A stretch of 64,000 nt of DNA. Origin: Deltaproteobacteria bacterium. Lineage in GTDB: Bacteria > Myxococcota_A > Polyangia > HGW-17. Of the stretch, positions 35,642-44,076 are shown one piece after another. Location: NCBI GenBank assembly GCA_016937155.1, contig JAFGWM010000031.1:1-64000 (forward strand), given 5' to 3'. The notes under the pieces are model-generated. The model searched no databases. It saw nothing but the letters and a program-made list of their open reading frames with translations, and was not told where the DNA came from. Both the position numbers and the translations under genes were made by a program. How positions within the stretch are numbered: position 1 is the first letter of the stretch; each line of letters starts with the position of its first letter.

Positions 35642-36490
35642 TCAGATTATATTATCGGCAGTATTCGGCCAGAATGAAGGAAGTTCACTTGAAAATGTCA
35701 GATGCTCTTTCCCGTAATTCATTGAAAACCTTGTGGAGTGCAGCATCATGGGTGATAAAGTTTCAGGGTTTTCACCATACCAGGGATCCCCGATAACAGG
35801 GAACCCAAGATAACTCAGATGGACCCTTATCTGATGAGTTCTTCCGGTGTGGAGTTTTACACGGATAAGTGAATATTCATCAGTATCTGTTACTGAAAGA
35901 ATTTCAGTGAGTGCCTTTTTCCCATCGGATGAAACTATATAACGCTCTCTCCTCGAAGATGGTCCTATGGGGAGATCTATCATACCAGGTTTCAGATCAC
36001 AGCGGCTGACCAGTGCAGTATAAATTTTTTCTACGGGGGATTTTTCAGCTATTTTCAGGGCGGAAATGGATTTAGCAAAAACGAGTACCCCGGTTGTGTG
36101 AAAATCAAGTCGCTGGAATATATAAAGGTCCTTTATGCGTGTGAAATTTTCCATCACTGATTTTATACAATAACGGTCTCCCCATGGAGTAGGTGCTGTT
36201 GGCCAGTTTCGTGGTTTATCAATCGCCAGAAAATTATGATTATCTCCAAGAATGATTTCTTCAGGGTTGAATTCAACCGGAGGCTGAGGCAGATCCATTG
36301 GAAATGTGATTTCATTTCCAGGCTGGATTTTTTTTGAGGCTATTTTACATCTTCCACCGTTTATGAAGACAGCTCCGTGATCAAGAAGTTTGCGGGCTTT
36401 TCTCCTGCTGACATATTTTGTGAGGATCTGATCAAGTCTGAGGTTTGCATCAGATTTTTCCGTTATTATTTTCTGAAAACCATCCTTCAT
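35642..36490 (-). CDS. RluA-family pseudouridine synthase
   Basis: A 282-residue RNA-modifying enzyme that turns uridine into pseudouridine in rRNA or tRNA. The N-terminal S4 domain (about 12-75) includes NLRLDQILTKYVSRRKARKL. The catalytic domain has the active Asp in FQRLDFHTTGVLVFAK near residue 128 and the family motif HTGRTHQIRVHL near 222, followed by GFPVIGDPWYG. In most RluA enzymes the catalytic motif reads RLDxxTSG; here it is RLDFHTTG, a modest change. The specific target site cannot be told. The start overlaps the stop of the ABC1/UbiB gene by 4 bp, so the two are translationally coupled. Confidence 0.92.
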   Translation of the reverse strand: MKDGFQKIITEKSDANLRLDQILTKYVSRRKARKLLDHGAVFINGGRCKIASKKIQPGNEITFPMDLPQPPVEFNPEEIILGDNHNFLAIDKPRNWPTAPTPWGDRYCIKSVMENFTRIKDLYIFQRLDFHTTGVLVFAKSISALKIAEKSPVEKIYTALVSRCDLKPGMIDLPIGPSSRRERYIVSSDGKKALTEILSVTDTDEYSLIRVKLHTGRTHQIRVHLSYLGFPVIGDPWYGENPETLSPMMLHSTRFSMNYGKEHLTFSSELPSFWPNTADNII

Positions 36491-38145
36491 TTTCTGCCCT
36501 GTCTTAGAGTGATCCAGGCTTTTGAAAATCCTCTGAGGAAAAAGAAACTGCAGATAGAAGCACCTATTTTAAAATAAAAAGCCCTGTCATCGTGCCCCAT
36601 ATCTTCATACCGGAATGCAGATGTTATCATTGAATACCCCATGTATCCGAAGAAAAACTCCTGCACCACATAGTAAAACAAAGTTAAAATCCTGTCAGTT
36701 TCAGCAAAACTGAGCTCCAGTTCACCGTAATTTATTCTGGAAATGAGATTTCTGATTTCAGCTGGAAGTGCGAAAGTATTGATTGCAAGCTGTCTCATTG
36801 ATGAAACCATCAGGGAAGAAGGATCCAGACCATATTTTACACTGAATCGTTTCAGATGAGGCATTATTGAATCCATTACATCAAGATTAGGGCTTATATC
36901 AGTTACTATGCCCATCACACTCAGCATGGCTCTTTCAAGAAGAACCCATTCACGGGGAACATGAAAGGTTCTCGAAAGATCTTTTATTGTTATATTCATT
37001 CGTTTCAGGTCAGAAAGATTGTCTGCGCTGTTATGAAAATTAAGTTTGATATTTCCCAGCCTGAGATTTTCAAGACCTATTTCCTGATGGAACTTATCAT
37101 GGAAGTGGGAAACTACCTTGTCATATATTCTTGGATCAGCTTCAATGGCAATGAAGCCCATTTTCTGCATTGCTTTTATAAGACCCTGACTGTCTTTTCT
37201 TACACCCGCCTGGATAAATTCTACGATAGCTTCTCTGGTGCGTTCGGAAATTACACATGCTGCTCCGAAATCAATGAAAATAAGTTCAGGGCCTGGCAGG
37301 ACCATAACATTTCCAGGATGAGGATCGGCATGATAAAAACCGTATTCAAAAAGCTGGAAAGCATAAGCTTCTATCAGCAGTTCACTTAATGATTCCGGAT
37401 CAATGTCAGCTTCCTTCATTCTTGCAGTATCATTTATTTTAAAACCATCTATAAATTCGGATACAAGAACAGTTTTGGTACTGAGTTCAGAATAAAGATG
37501 GGGAGCTCTTATGCTGATATTATCCTTAAAGTCATCCTGAAAACGCTGCATATTGGCTGCTTCAATCTTGAAATCAATTTCTTCCATCAGAATCAGTTTT
37601 ATTTCCTCGTAGATACGTCCAAGTTCCGCATCAGGGTAAAACCAGGAGAGAATCCTTACGATACCCTTGAATGCCTTCAGGTCAGTTTCAAGGATTTTTT
37701 CTAAACCCGGATACTGAACTTTCACAACCACTTCGCCACCATCCCTGAGAGTGGCTCTGTGAACCTGACCTATGGAAGCTGCAGCGAGGGCGGTTGGCTC
37801 TATGGTGGCAAGAACATCCTCGACTTTTTTACCCCATTCTGTTTCAAGTCTTGGTCTTATATCCTCAAAAGTACGTGGGGGAAGTCTGTCCTGCAGAACA
37901 GTCAGTTCATCCCTGAAAGTTTGGGGTAGTGCAGTTGCCAGTATTGAAATGAGTTGACCCAGTTTAAGGTAAAGACCCTTGAGATTTATAAATGCATCCC
38001 TCAGGATAACGGCATTTTTGCGGTTAATTTTCTCAAAATAACTCTGGGCTTTTTCTCTGGACATAAAGCGGCTTTTCCATGTGGCCCATTTGTAACTGAG
38101 TACAAGGCGGATAACAGTAATGTACGCACGGTACTGTCTGAACAT
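36487..38145 (-). CDS. ABC1/AarF/UbiB atypical kinase-like protein
   Basis: A 552-residue protein of the UbiB/ABC1 family, linked to ubiquinone or other prenyl-lipid synthesis. Family signatures: the KxGQ motif in YLKLGQLISI near residue 60, PTALAAASIGQVHRA with the Ala-rich nucleotide loop near 117, the lysine in VVVKVQYPG, YGFYHADPHPGNVMV as catalytic loop, and IFIDFGAACV as metal-binding DFG. Two weakly hydrophobic helices near the C-terminus (about 490-545) may tether it to the membrane. Homologues act more as ATPases than as protein kinases. It begins 7 bp after the NtrC-type gene, with GGAG before the ATG, and overlaps the pseudouridine synthase by 4 bp. No ubi or men genes are nearby, so the substrate is open. 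Confidence 0.92.
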   Translation of the reverse strand: MFRQYRAYITVIRLVLSYKWATWKSRFMSREKAQSYFEKINRKNAVILRDAFINLKGLYLKLGQLISILATALPQTFRDELTVLQDRLPPRTFEDIRPRLETEWGKKVEDVLATIEPTALAAASIGQVHRATLRDGGEVVVKVQYPGLEKILETDLKAFKGIVRILSWFYPDAELGRIYEEIKLILMEEIDFKIEAANMQRFQDDFKDNISIRAPHLYSELSTKTVLVSEFIDGFKINDTARMKEADIDPESLSELLIEAYAFQLFEYGFYHADPHPGNVMVLPGPELIFIDFGAACVISERTREAIVEFIQAGVRKDSQGLIKAMQKMGFIAIEADPRIYDKVVSHFHDKFHQEIGLENLRLGNIKLNFHNSADNLSDLKRMNITIKDLSRTFHVPREWVLLERAMLSVMGIVTDISPNLDVMDSIMPHLKRFSVKYGLDPSSLMVSSMRQLAINTFALPAEIRNLISRINYGELELSFAETDRILTLFYYVVQEFFFGYMGYSMITSAFRYEDMGHDDRAFYFKIGASICSFFFLRGFSKAWITLRQGRK

Positions 38146-38152
38146 CTGAAGG

Positions 38153-39526
38153 TTACTCCGTTATTTCCAATTCTTCTTCTGAAAGTTTTCGGTAGATTGT
38201 TCTTGTGGTAATACCAAGAAGTCTTGCAGCAGCATGTTTGTTTCCATCAGTAAACTTGAGTGTTTCACGGATAAGTCTGAGCTCAACGTCCTCAAGTGGT
38301 ACACCAATGGGAACTTCAAAAGAGGAACGAAATGGCTGTTCCCTTGTTATCTCAATGGGAAGATCCTGTGGAGTAATCATTTCTCCCTGGGATAAAACAA
38401 CTGCCCGTTCAATTATATTTTCCAATTCTCTGACATTACCGGGCCATTCCCATGATAAAAGCATATCAAGGGCACTGGGATCAATTCCTTTTACTATTTT
38501 TGAATTTTTGATATTGAATTTATTAATAAAATGAGCACAAAGCAATGGAATGTCATCCATTCTGTCCCGAAGGGGTGGAAGTGTGACGCTGATTACATTC
38601 AGTCTGTAATAGAGATCTTCACGGAAGTTTCCCTCTACAACCATGGTTTTCAGATCCCTGTGGGTTGCACATACAAGTCTGAAATCGATCTTATAGCTCC
38701 TGTCACTTCCGAGGGGTTCCACTGTACCTTCCTGAAGTACTCTTAAAAGTTTCACCTGAAGTTGAGGTTTCAGTTCTCCTATTTCATCAAGAAACAGTGT
38801 TCCGTTTTGAGCCTGACGAATTTTTCCAAGCCGATCTTCAGTTGCTCCCGTGAACGCACCCTTTGAATATCCGAACAGTTCGGATTCAATAATTGATTCA
38901 GGAAGTGCTCCGCAATTGAGTACAACGAATTTTCCATTTTTTTGAGTGCTCATCTGGTGTACAGCGTTTGCGGCGAGTTCTTTTCCTGTGCCACTTTCAC
39001 CTAAAAGTAATACAGTTGCTCTGCTTTTTGCCACATTTTCAAGAAGGGACAGCGTTTTCCTGAAGGATTCGGCATTACCCACCATTTTACTGGTGGCGGT
39101 TTCCTCCCTCAGGAGATTTCTCAGCCTGATATTTTCCTTTACAAGAGAGTGTTTTTCAATTGCCTTGGATATTGTTTTAAGAAGTTGAGCTTTTTTAATC
39201 GGCTTGGATATGAAGTCATATGCTCCAAGTTTCATCGCATTGACTGCAGTTTCGATATTTCCGTAAGCGGTCATTATTATGACTTCAGGACTGTTGGGTA
39301 ATTTTCGGATGATTCTGGTGAGTTCTATTCCGTCAATTTCCGGAAGTCTAAGATCCGTAAGAACCAGATCAAGATCTTCTGATGTTACAATTTCAACTGC
39401 TTTTTCAGCATCTGCAGCAGTAAGAACTGAAAAACCCTCTCTGGTTAGTATTTTCTCCAGAGAACCAAGAATTCCAGGTTCATCATCCACCACCAGTATT
39501 TTTGAAGGTTCTAAAGAGTCCAGCAT
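38153..39526 (-). CDS. NtrC-type sigma-54-dependent response regulator
   Basis: A 457-residue activator. The receiver domain (1-120) has VVDDEPG, the phospho-acceptor Asp in LVLTDLRLPEIDG and the switch Lys in FISKPIKK. The AAA+ domain (about 140-375) has Walker A GESGTGKELAA, the sigma-54 contact loop GAFTGA, and Walker B in TLFLDEIGE, followed by the LYYRLNVISVTLPPLRDR region. The C-terminal Fis-type helix-turn-helix includes NKHAAARLLGITTRTIYRKL. All parts needed to drive sigma-54 promoters are intact. I start at the ATG at 39526 rather than a TTG 18 bases upstream. Its partner kinase is not adjacent, so it is an orphan in this window. It heads an operon with the UbiB-like and RluA-type genes. 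Confidence 0.95.
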   Translation of the reverse strand: MLDSLEPSKILVVDDEPGILGSLEKILTREGFSVLTAADAEKAVEIVTSEDLDLVLTDLRLPEIDGIELTRIIRKLPNSPEVIIMTAYGNIETAVNAMKLGAYDFISKPIKKAQLLKTISKAIEKHSLVKENIRLRNLLREETATSKMVGNAESFRKTLSLLENVAKSRATVLLLGESGTGKELAANAVHQMSTQKNGKFVVLNCGALPESIIESELFGYSKGAFTGATEDRLGKIRQAQNGTLFLDEIGELKPQLQVKLLRVLQEGTVEPLGSDRSYKIDFRLVCATHRDLKTMVVEGNFREDLYYRLNVISVTLPPLRDRMDDIPLLCAHFINKFNIKNSKIVKGIDPSALDMLLSWEWPGNVRELENIIERAVVLSQGEMITPQDLPIEITREQPFRSSFEVPIGVPLEDVELRLIRETLKFTDGNKHAAARLLGITTRTIYRKLSEEELEITE

Positions 39527-39584
39527 ATTACTCTGATACAACAATTTACATATAATTGTAAGATTTTTCAGGATTCAGCAGTAA

Positions 39585-39612
39585 AGAAAAAAAAGGGAGC
39601 CCGAAGGCTCCC
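39585..39612 (-). terminator. Rho-independent terminator of the cysteine-rich lipoprotein gene
   Basis: GGGAGCC (39595-39601) and GGCTCCC (39606-39612) form a perfect 7-bp GC-rich stem. On the minus strand the loop is TTCG, an unusually stable tetraloop, and the stem is followed by eight T (39587-39594). It starts 24 bases after the stop of the gene at 39637. It is the clearest terminator in the window. Confidence 0.92.
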
Positions 39613-39636
39613 TGAGAAATTCAATCGGTAAAACGA

Positions 39637-41217
39637 TTATTTAGCTTGAGGTGCGGGGGGAACACAAAGTCCCAGAGCACTTTCGCTTTCTTCGGTATCT
39701 GTGTAGACTGTACCATTTACGGTATAGCTATAACTGTGCTGCTCATGATTTTGGGTGAAAATTCTGGAAGCTGAAACACATTCATATGCAACCGGAGTGG
39801 CATCATCAGTCATAAGGCCACCACAATCTGGTTCTGCTGCACTGGCATCACAAACTTTAACACAAGCCCAGTCAAGTGTACCGGGGTCGCTGTCGTTTAT
39901 GAGTGCATCGTACATATCAAGAGCCATGAAGTTTCTGATGTAGCAGAAACTTCCAGCAGAACATGTTTCTTCATCAGATTCACTGTCACATACTGCATCG
40001 ATAGCATCTGCTTCAGTGGAGGGGGCACATACACCCAGAAGATTTCCAAAACCGTTGAGTTGGCAGGTTTCGCCTTCAGCACATGGGGATGTTCCGTTTT
40101 TAATCTGAAGACCGGTGATGAGGTCACACATAACGATTGGTTCATCAATGATAGCATTGGCTTCAGCAACCATTGGTACGCAGAGTCCCTGATCAGCTTC
40201 TCTGAAAAGAACGTTGGAGTTTTCACTACCATCAATGGTAGGCTCGAGATCAATACTTCCGAGACTCAGGCAGTTCCAATCAGTTGGACAGGTGTCTTCA
40301 CCAGCGAGTGAATCATTGGGATCACAATAATCAAAGCAGTTACCATTTTCGGAAGTCTGATTTCCAGCATCGTCTCTTGGAGTAAGGCAGCGGCCTTGGC
40401 ACTGGCTGTCAGCAGTAATAGTTGTGTCACCATCGATCATAACATCATCATCACTCACACAAGCTGCATTGTTAGCAAGTGTTCCAACTTCCTGACAAAG
40501 ACCGGTATCATCAATCTGTCTCCAGAGAGGTACACAATAACCGGTTCTTCCGTCACCGAGGTCACATGCTGCATTTACATCAGAAGGTGTTCCTATGAAT
40601 CCCGCCATGTCGCCATGACCACAGAACTGATAGAAACATTCCCCTGGCATATAACTGTTATCGATGCACTGGAGGCCCCAGCCGCAGTCTCCGCCTTCGT
40701 CACATGTCTGGAGACACATTTCGTAAAGAGAGTCACATGTTCCAGCGAAACCGTTGGCTCCACAACATTCGGTGGTTCCACCGGCGGTATTGCAGTCTTC
40801 CCACATCTCATTGATGCAGAGTTCAGTACATTCTGTTGTTACCAGCTGGCAGTCAGTTGTACAACCGAGGGTACCACCGCCGAAGCCTTCGTCTTCACAG
40901 GTGTTGCCACCAAAGTCGTCCTGATCACATTCTTCGCCGGCTTCCATGATGCCGTTGCCGCATTCGGGTTCTGTACATGCAGATGTATCAATTGTGCATT
41001 CTGCTGTGCAGGAAACAGTTCCGTCTGTTCCGGAAACGAGAATAGCGCAGGTTGCTGTTTCAGGAATTATGTCGCCGTCACAGTCTTCACCTGGATCCAG
41101 TGTGCCGTTTCCACAGGTTCCGTTGTTGTTGTTACTGCTTGAATCATCATCACATGCGGCACTTATAAGTGCAACACCTGACATAGCTGCAAAAAAGAAT
41201 AAGGTTTTGACTTTCAT
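39637..41217 (-). CDS. Cysteine-rich surface lipoprotein
   Basis: A 526-residue lipoprotein: signal FFFAAMSGVALISAAC with lipobox Cys at about residue 21, then a poly-Asp/Ser/Asn linker. Two CGNG...EECD modules (residues about 34-130) are of the same family as in the other lipoproteins here. The rest is a long cysteine-rich region of different spacing, with about 40 cysteines in all, no catalytic motif, and an ending rich in Pro. The strong own promoter (TTGCAC-17-TATAGG at 41271-41299), AAGGAG ribosome site and stable terminator suggest a single-gene, well-expressed unit. Abundant structural or binding protein of the outer surface is the simplest guess. Confidence 0.88.
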   Translation of the reverse strand: MKVKTLFFFAAMSGVALISAACDDDSSSNNNNGTCGNGTLDPGEDCDGDIIPETATCAILVSGTDGTVSCTAECTIDTSACTEPECGNGIMEAGEECDQDDFGGNTCEDEGFGGGTLGCTTDCQLVTTECTELCINEMWEDCNTAGGTTECCGANGFAGTCDSLYEMCLQTCDEGGDCGWGLQCIDNSYMPGECFYQFCGHGDMAGFIGTPSDVNAACDLGDGRTGYCVPLWRQIDDTGLCQEVGTLANNAACVSDDDVMIDGDTTITADSQCQGRCLTPRDDAGNQTSENGNCFDYCDPNDSLAGEDTCPTDWNCLSLGSIDLEPTIDGSENSNVLFREADQGLCVPMVAEANAIIDEPIVMCDLITGLQIKNGTSPCAEGETCQLNGFGNLLGVCAPSTEADAIDAVCDSESDEETCSAGSFCYIRNFMALDMYDALINDSDPGTLDWACVKVCDASAAEPDCGGLMTDDATPVAYECVSASRIFTQNHEQHSYSYTVNGTVYTDTEESESALGLCVPPAPQAK

Positions 41218-41270
41218 TAGGATTCTCCTTGTTAAAATAAAAGGTTCACGGGTTAACGTAATCGTTTAGG

Positions 41271-41299
41271 CCTATAACAGAGTATGACCAATTGTGCAA
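41271..41299 (-). promoter_or_regulatory. Promoter of the cysteine-rich lipoprotein gene
   Basis: Minus strand: TTGCAC (41294-41299), 17 bases, TATAGG (41271-41276). The RNA would start about 47 bases before the ATG at 41217, whose ribosome site is AAGGAG. Same box forms as the promoter at 46219-46246. Confidence 0.65.
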
Positions 41300-41365
41300 G
41301 TAATTTAGCACAAGAAATTGAACAGTCCAGATTCAGAACCTTTAAAAAAAAAATCTGGTGGATTT

Positions 41366-41393
41366 TTTGCAAAATATTCAAAAGACCTATAAT
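41366..41393 (+). promoter_or_regulatory. Promoter of the FtsB-like/GGDEF pair
   Basis: Plus strand: TTTGCA (41366-41371), 16 bases, perfect -10 TATAAT (41388-41393), about 45 bases before the RNA-coded ATG at 41445. It stands back to back with the lipoprotein promoter at 41271-41299 in a 227-bp divergent gap. Confidence 0.6.
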
Positions 41394-41444
41394 GGGGGAA
41401 CTTCTGAAAGTCGGCAGATGCACAATCAGTAACCGGAGAAAAGC

Positions 41445-41747
41445 ATGAAACTTCATTCATCACATTTGAGAAACAGAAAGCTTAGATGGTTAATGAGAAT
41501 AGTGCTATCAATGGTTCTTGCCACAGTTCTTGGAGCACTTCCGGTATATATAAACAGTGAACTTTCAGAAATCAGAAAGATGAGATCAGAATTGAGGTCC
41601 ATGAAAAAACTCAACCAGCGACTGTTTGTGGATCTTGAAGACTCAAGTGTGAGATTGGACACTCTCCGTACAAAAGCAGGTATGGAAAGACTTATGAGAG
41701 AAAAGGGATTTGCTCCGGAAGATTCACTTGTTTACCAGTTTGAGTAG
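41445..41747 (+). CDS. FtsB/DivIC-like septum protein
   Basis: A 100-residue bitopic protein: short basic cytoplasmic tail (RNRKLRW), one membrane helix (about 17-36, IVLSMVLATVLGALPVYI), then a coiled coil with heptad leucines (about 38-75) and a short tail. ARTKAGMERLMREKGFAPED-like residues near 75-95 (here LRTKAGMERLMREKGF) match the end of FtsB/DivIC, which links FtsL to FtsQ in the divisome. Size fits. Sequence of this family is weakly conserved, so an unrelated coiled-coil membrane protein cannot be excluded. GGAG lies before the start. A GAF-GGDEF gene follows after 36 bp. Confidence 0.7.
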   Translation: MKLHSSHLRNRKLRWLMRIVLSMVLATVLGALPVYINSELSEIRKMRSELRSMKKLNQRLFVDLEDSSVRLDTLRTKAGMERLMREKGFAPEDSLVYQFE

Positions 41748-41783
41748 GACGGTGAGTGAAACCGGAGATTCAGGAGAAATAAT

Positions 41784-43904
41784 ATGACTGCCAGAGTTAT
41801 CAGCAAAGTCAGAAACGGAATTGAACATCGCTGGATACTACTTACTTCACTGGCCAGTGCCGGATTTTTTATTCTGGGACAGTTCAGCCGTACTGATGCT
41901 GTATTGACTGTTTTTCTTCTCACTGCGATTTCCATCAGTATTGTGTATAAAACTCTGAACAAATTTATGGGTGAAAAAGAAAAAAGTACATCCAGAAATT
42001 CCGAGTTTATACAGGATTTGGAGACTGTGCTCCTCATGGTTGTGTCTTCGGGCATCATCATTCAACTGACCGGTGGAAGTTCCAGTGCATTCTATCCCGT
42101 TAACTATGCGATTAGTGCTTTTCTTACAGCATATTTCAGTGCTGGAGTTGCTGTGGCTGGTCTTGCTGCCATGTTTGCCCTGGAGTTTTTCCGTGAGAAT
42201 CTTCAGGGAAAGATTCCCATGGAGACAGTAATTATTCATGGCATGCTTATGTTTGTTTTTGCTGCCCTCGGATATCTTGCATTAAGACTTGAAATATCCA
42301 GACTGAGATTTTCAACTCAGAAAGGACTGGAAAGAGATCTCTCCAGAATAAGGCAGGATGCAAGGGATTTCCGGCTTATAGGGACAAGTATTGCAAATAC
42401 CCCGAGAACACGTGAGGAAGCCCAGTCCCTTCTGAGCAGAGCCAGTGTTGAAAATATTCACAGTAATCTGTATTTTCTCATAAACCTGATTTCCGAGTCA
42501 CTTGATTTAAAAACCTGTGCACTTCTCTGGTTTGATGAAGGCAGGGAAATTCTGAAAATAAAAGAAGCAAGCACCCGCAGCAGAGTTTTTTATTCCGGAG
42601 ATTTTCCCGCCATGAAGGGCCCTGTGGGATACGTGGTAAAAAATTTGGCTGCAATTAATCTTGGAGATTTTTCAAGACGGTTTAGTGATGGAGCAATCCC
42701 CTTCTATAGCGGACATGAAAATATCGGATCATTTGCTGCAGTACCTGTTATCGAGGGTGGACAGCTCAGGGGTATTCTCTGTGCTGACAGAGAAATAAAC
42801 ACACCATTTAGTGAATCAGAAATGAATATACTTTCGGGGAGTTCAGAACAGATTCTAAGGATACTTATCACTGAAAGGGCGTTTCACAGTATTGAGAAAT
42901 CCAAATTTGAACAGGAAAAATTCTTTCAGGCATCAATGATGATGAATGAAGCTCTGGGTGTTGAACAGGTTGTTTCCAATGCTTTTGAAAGTGTGAATTC
43001 AATAACCGGTGTTTCCAATATGGGTATTTTCACAACTGCTGCACATGGATACAAACTGGTGGGTAACGAAGGAAAAATTTTCTCAAAAATGAAGGACAGA
43101 GAGTTTCATCCTGAAAGAAGTATTTTTTCACTGGTGATGGAAAATCGTCATCATCTTCCTGTTAATGGCGAGCTTCGTGACAGAAGACAGATGGTTCTCA
43201 CTCCTGATGTGGATTTTTCAGATATGGCAAGTGTACTGATTCTTCCCCTTATCGTAAGGGACAGAGTTATGGGTGGTTTTGTTCTGGCTGATGAAAAAAC
43301 AGGAATTTTTAATAATGCAAGGATTGAAATGCTCGGAGTTATTGCAAATCAGGTTGCAATTGCTCTTCAGAATGCCCTTATGTACGAAAAACTTGAACAG
43401 ATGGCCACCACTGATGGCCTTACAGGTCTTACAAATCACAGGACTTTTCAGGAAAAATTCAGTGAAATGCTTGCAAGATCTGAAAGAATGGGTACTTCAC
43501 TCAGTGTTATTCTCACCGATATTGATAAATTTAAATCCGTAAATGATACTTATGGCCATCCTGTGGGGGATGTTGTAATCAAAAGAGTCGCATCAATTCT
43601 CAAAAAAACAGTCAGAACAATTGATCTTGCCGCCAGATATGGTGGTGAAGAATTTGCCGTGGTACTGGAATCAACTGATAGTGAAGGAGCTATGGCTTTA
43701 GCCGAAAGAATCAGACAGGAAGTTGAAAATCAGGTTTTCGATTCTGAAAAGGGTGAATTTAAAGCTTCCCTGAGTCTTGGTGTTGCAACTTTCCCGGTGG
43801 AGGGAAACCACAAACAGCAACTCATCGAAAAATCAGACAAGGCACTTTACTACGCCAAGCAGCATGGACGAAATCAGTCTGTATATTTTGGCGATATTAA
43901 ATAA
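41784..43904 (+). CDS. Membrane GAF-GGDEF diguanylate cyclase
   Basis: A 706-residue protein. About five hydrophobic segments occupy residues 15-155, followed by a basic linker helix. Two GAF-like domains follow (about 205-370 and 385-535), the first with GPVGYVVKNLAAINLGDF and IGSFAAVPVIEGG typical of GAF. The GGDEF domain (about 545-700) opens with TTDGLTGLTNHRTFQEKF. It carries the metal and substrate residues in VILTDIDKFKSVNDTYGH and has the active loop GGEEF, which is catalytically competent. It should make cyclic di-GMP in response to a ligand of the GAF domains. I see no EAL domain and no RxxD inhibitory site directly before GGEEF. AGGAG precedes the start. The gene shares a promoter with the FtsB-like gene. 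Confidence 0.94.
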   Translation: MTARVISKVRNGIEHRWILLTSLASAGFFILGQFSRTDAVLTVFLLTAISISIVYKTLNKFMGEKEKSTSRNSEFIQDLETVLLMVVSSGIIIQLTGGSSSAFYPVNYAISAFLTAYFSAGVAVAGLAAMFALEFFRENLQGKIPMETVIIHGMLMFVFAALGYLALRLEISRLRFSTQKGLERDLSRIRQDARDFRLIGTSIANTPRTREEAQSLLSRASVENIHSNLYFLINLISESLDLKTCALLWFDEGREILKIKEASTRSRVFYSGDFPAMKGPVGYVVKNLAAINLGDFSRRFSDGAIPFYSGHENIGSFAAVPVIEGGQLRGILCADREINTPFSESEMNILSGSSEQILRILITERAFHSIEKSKFEQEKFFQASMMMNEALGVEQVVSNAFESVNSITGVSNMGIFTTAAHGYKLVGNEGKIFSKMKDREFHPERSIFSLVMENRHHLPVNGELRDRRQMVLTPDVDFSDMASVLILPLIVRDRVMGGFVLADEKTGIFNNARIEMLGVIANQVAIALQNALMYEKLEQMATTDGLTGLTNHRTFQEKFSEMLARSERMGTSLSVILTDIDKFKSVNDTYGHPVGDVVIKRVASILKKTVRTIDLAARYGGEEFAVVLESTDSEGAMALAERIRQEVENQVFDSEKGEFKASLSLGVATFPVEGNHKQQLIEKSDKALYYAKQHGRNQSVYFGDIK

Positions 43905-43982
43905 AAATCACATAATTTCAAAAAAACACCAGTAAAATCAATAGAAATAAAAGTTAAGAAAAAATTTTCGTTCCCATCCCTT

Positions 43983-44040
43983 GCCCTTTTAGTTTAATGG
44001 TTTATAAGGGCGGTCAGGAGAGTTCGGTGATTTTGCGAAC
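43983..44040 (+). promoter_or_regulatory. Two small hairpins in the leader of the COG2403-type gene
   Basis: GCCCTT (43983-43988) pairs with AAGGGC (44006-44011), and GTTCG (44022-44026) with CGAAC (44036-44040). Both lie 37-94 bases before the ATG at 44077. They could be a cis-acting RNA or an end hairpin of the GGDEF transcript. I match it to no known riboswitch class. Confidence 0.3.
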
Positions 44041-44076
44041 CCTGTTTACTTTTAACCACATGTAACGGAGTATAAC

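Noticed and set aside
40396-41142. A 248-codon plus-strand frame opposite the cysteine-rich lipoprotein gene
   Set aside because: Shadow of a Cys/Gly/Asp-rich gene; the minus-strand gene has promoter, ribosome site, signal peptide and terminator.
43983-44060. A tRNA gene, because of a T-arm-like gttcg...cgaac
   Set aside because: No acceptor stem, D-arm or anticodon arm could be completed around it.
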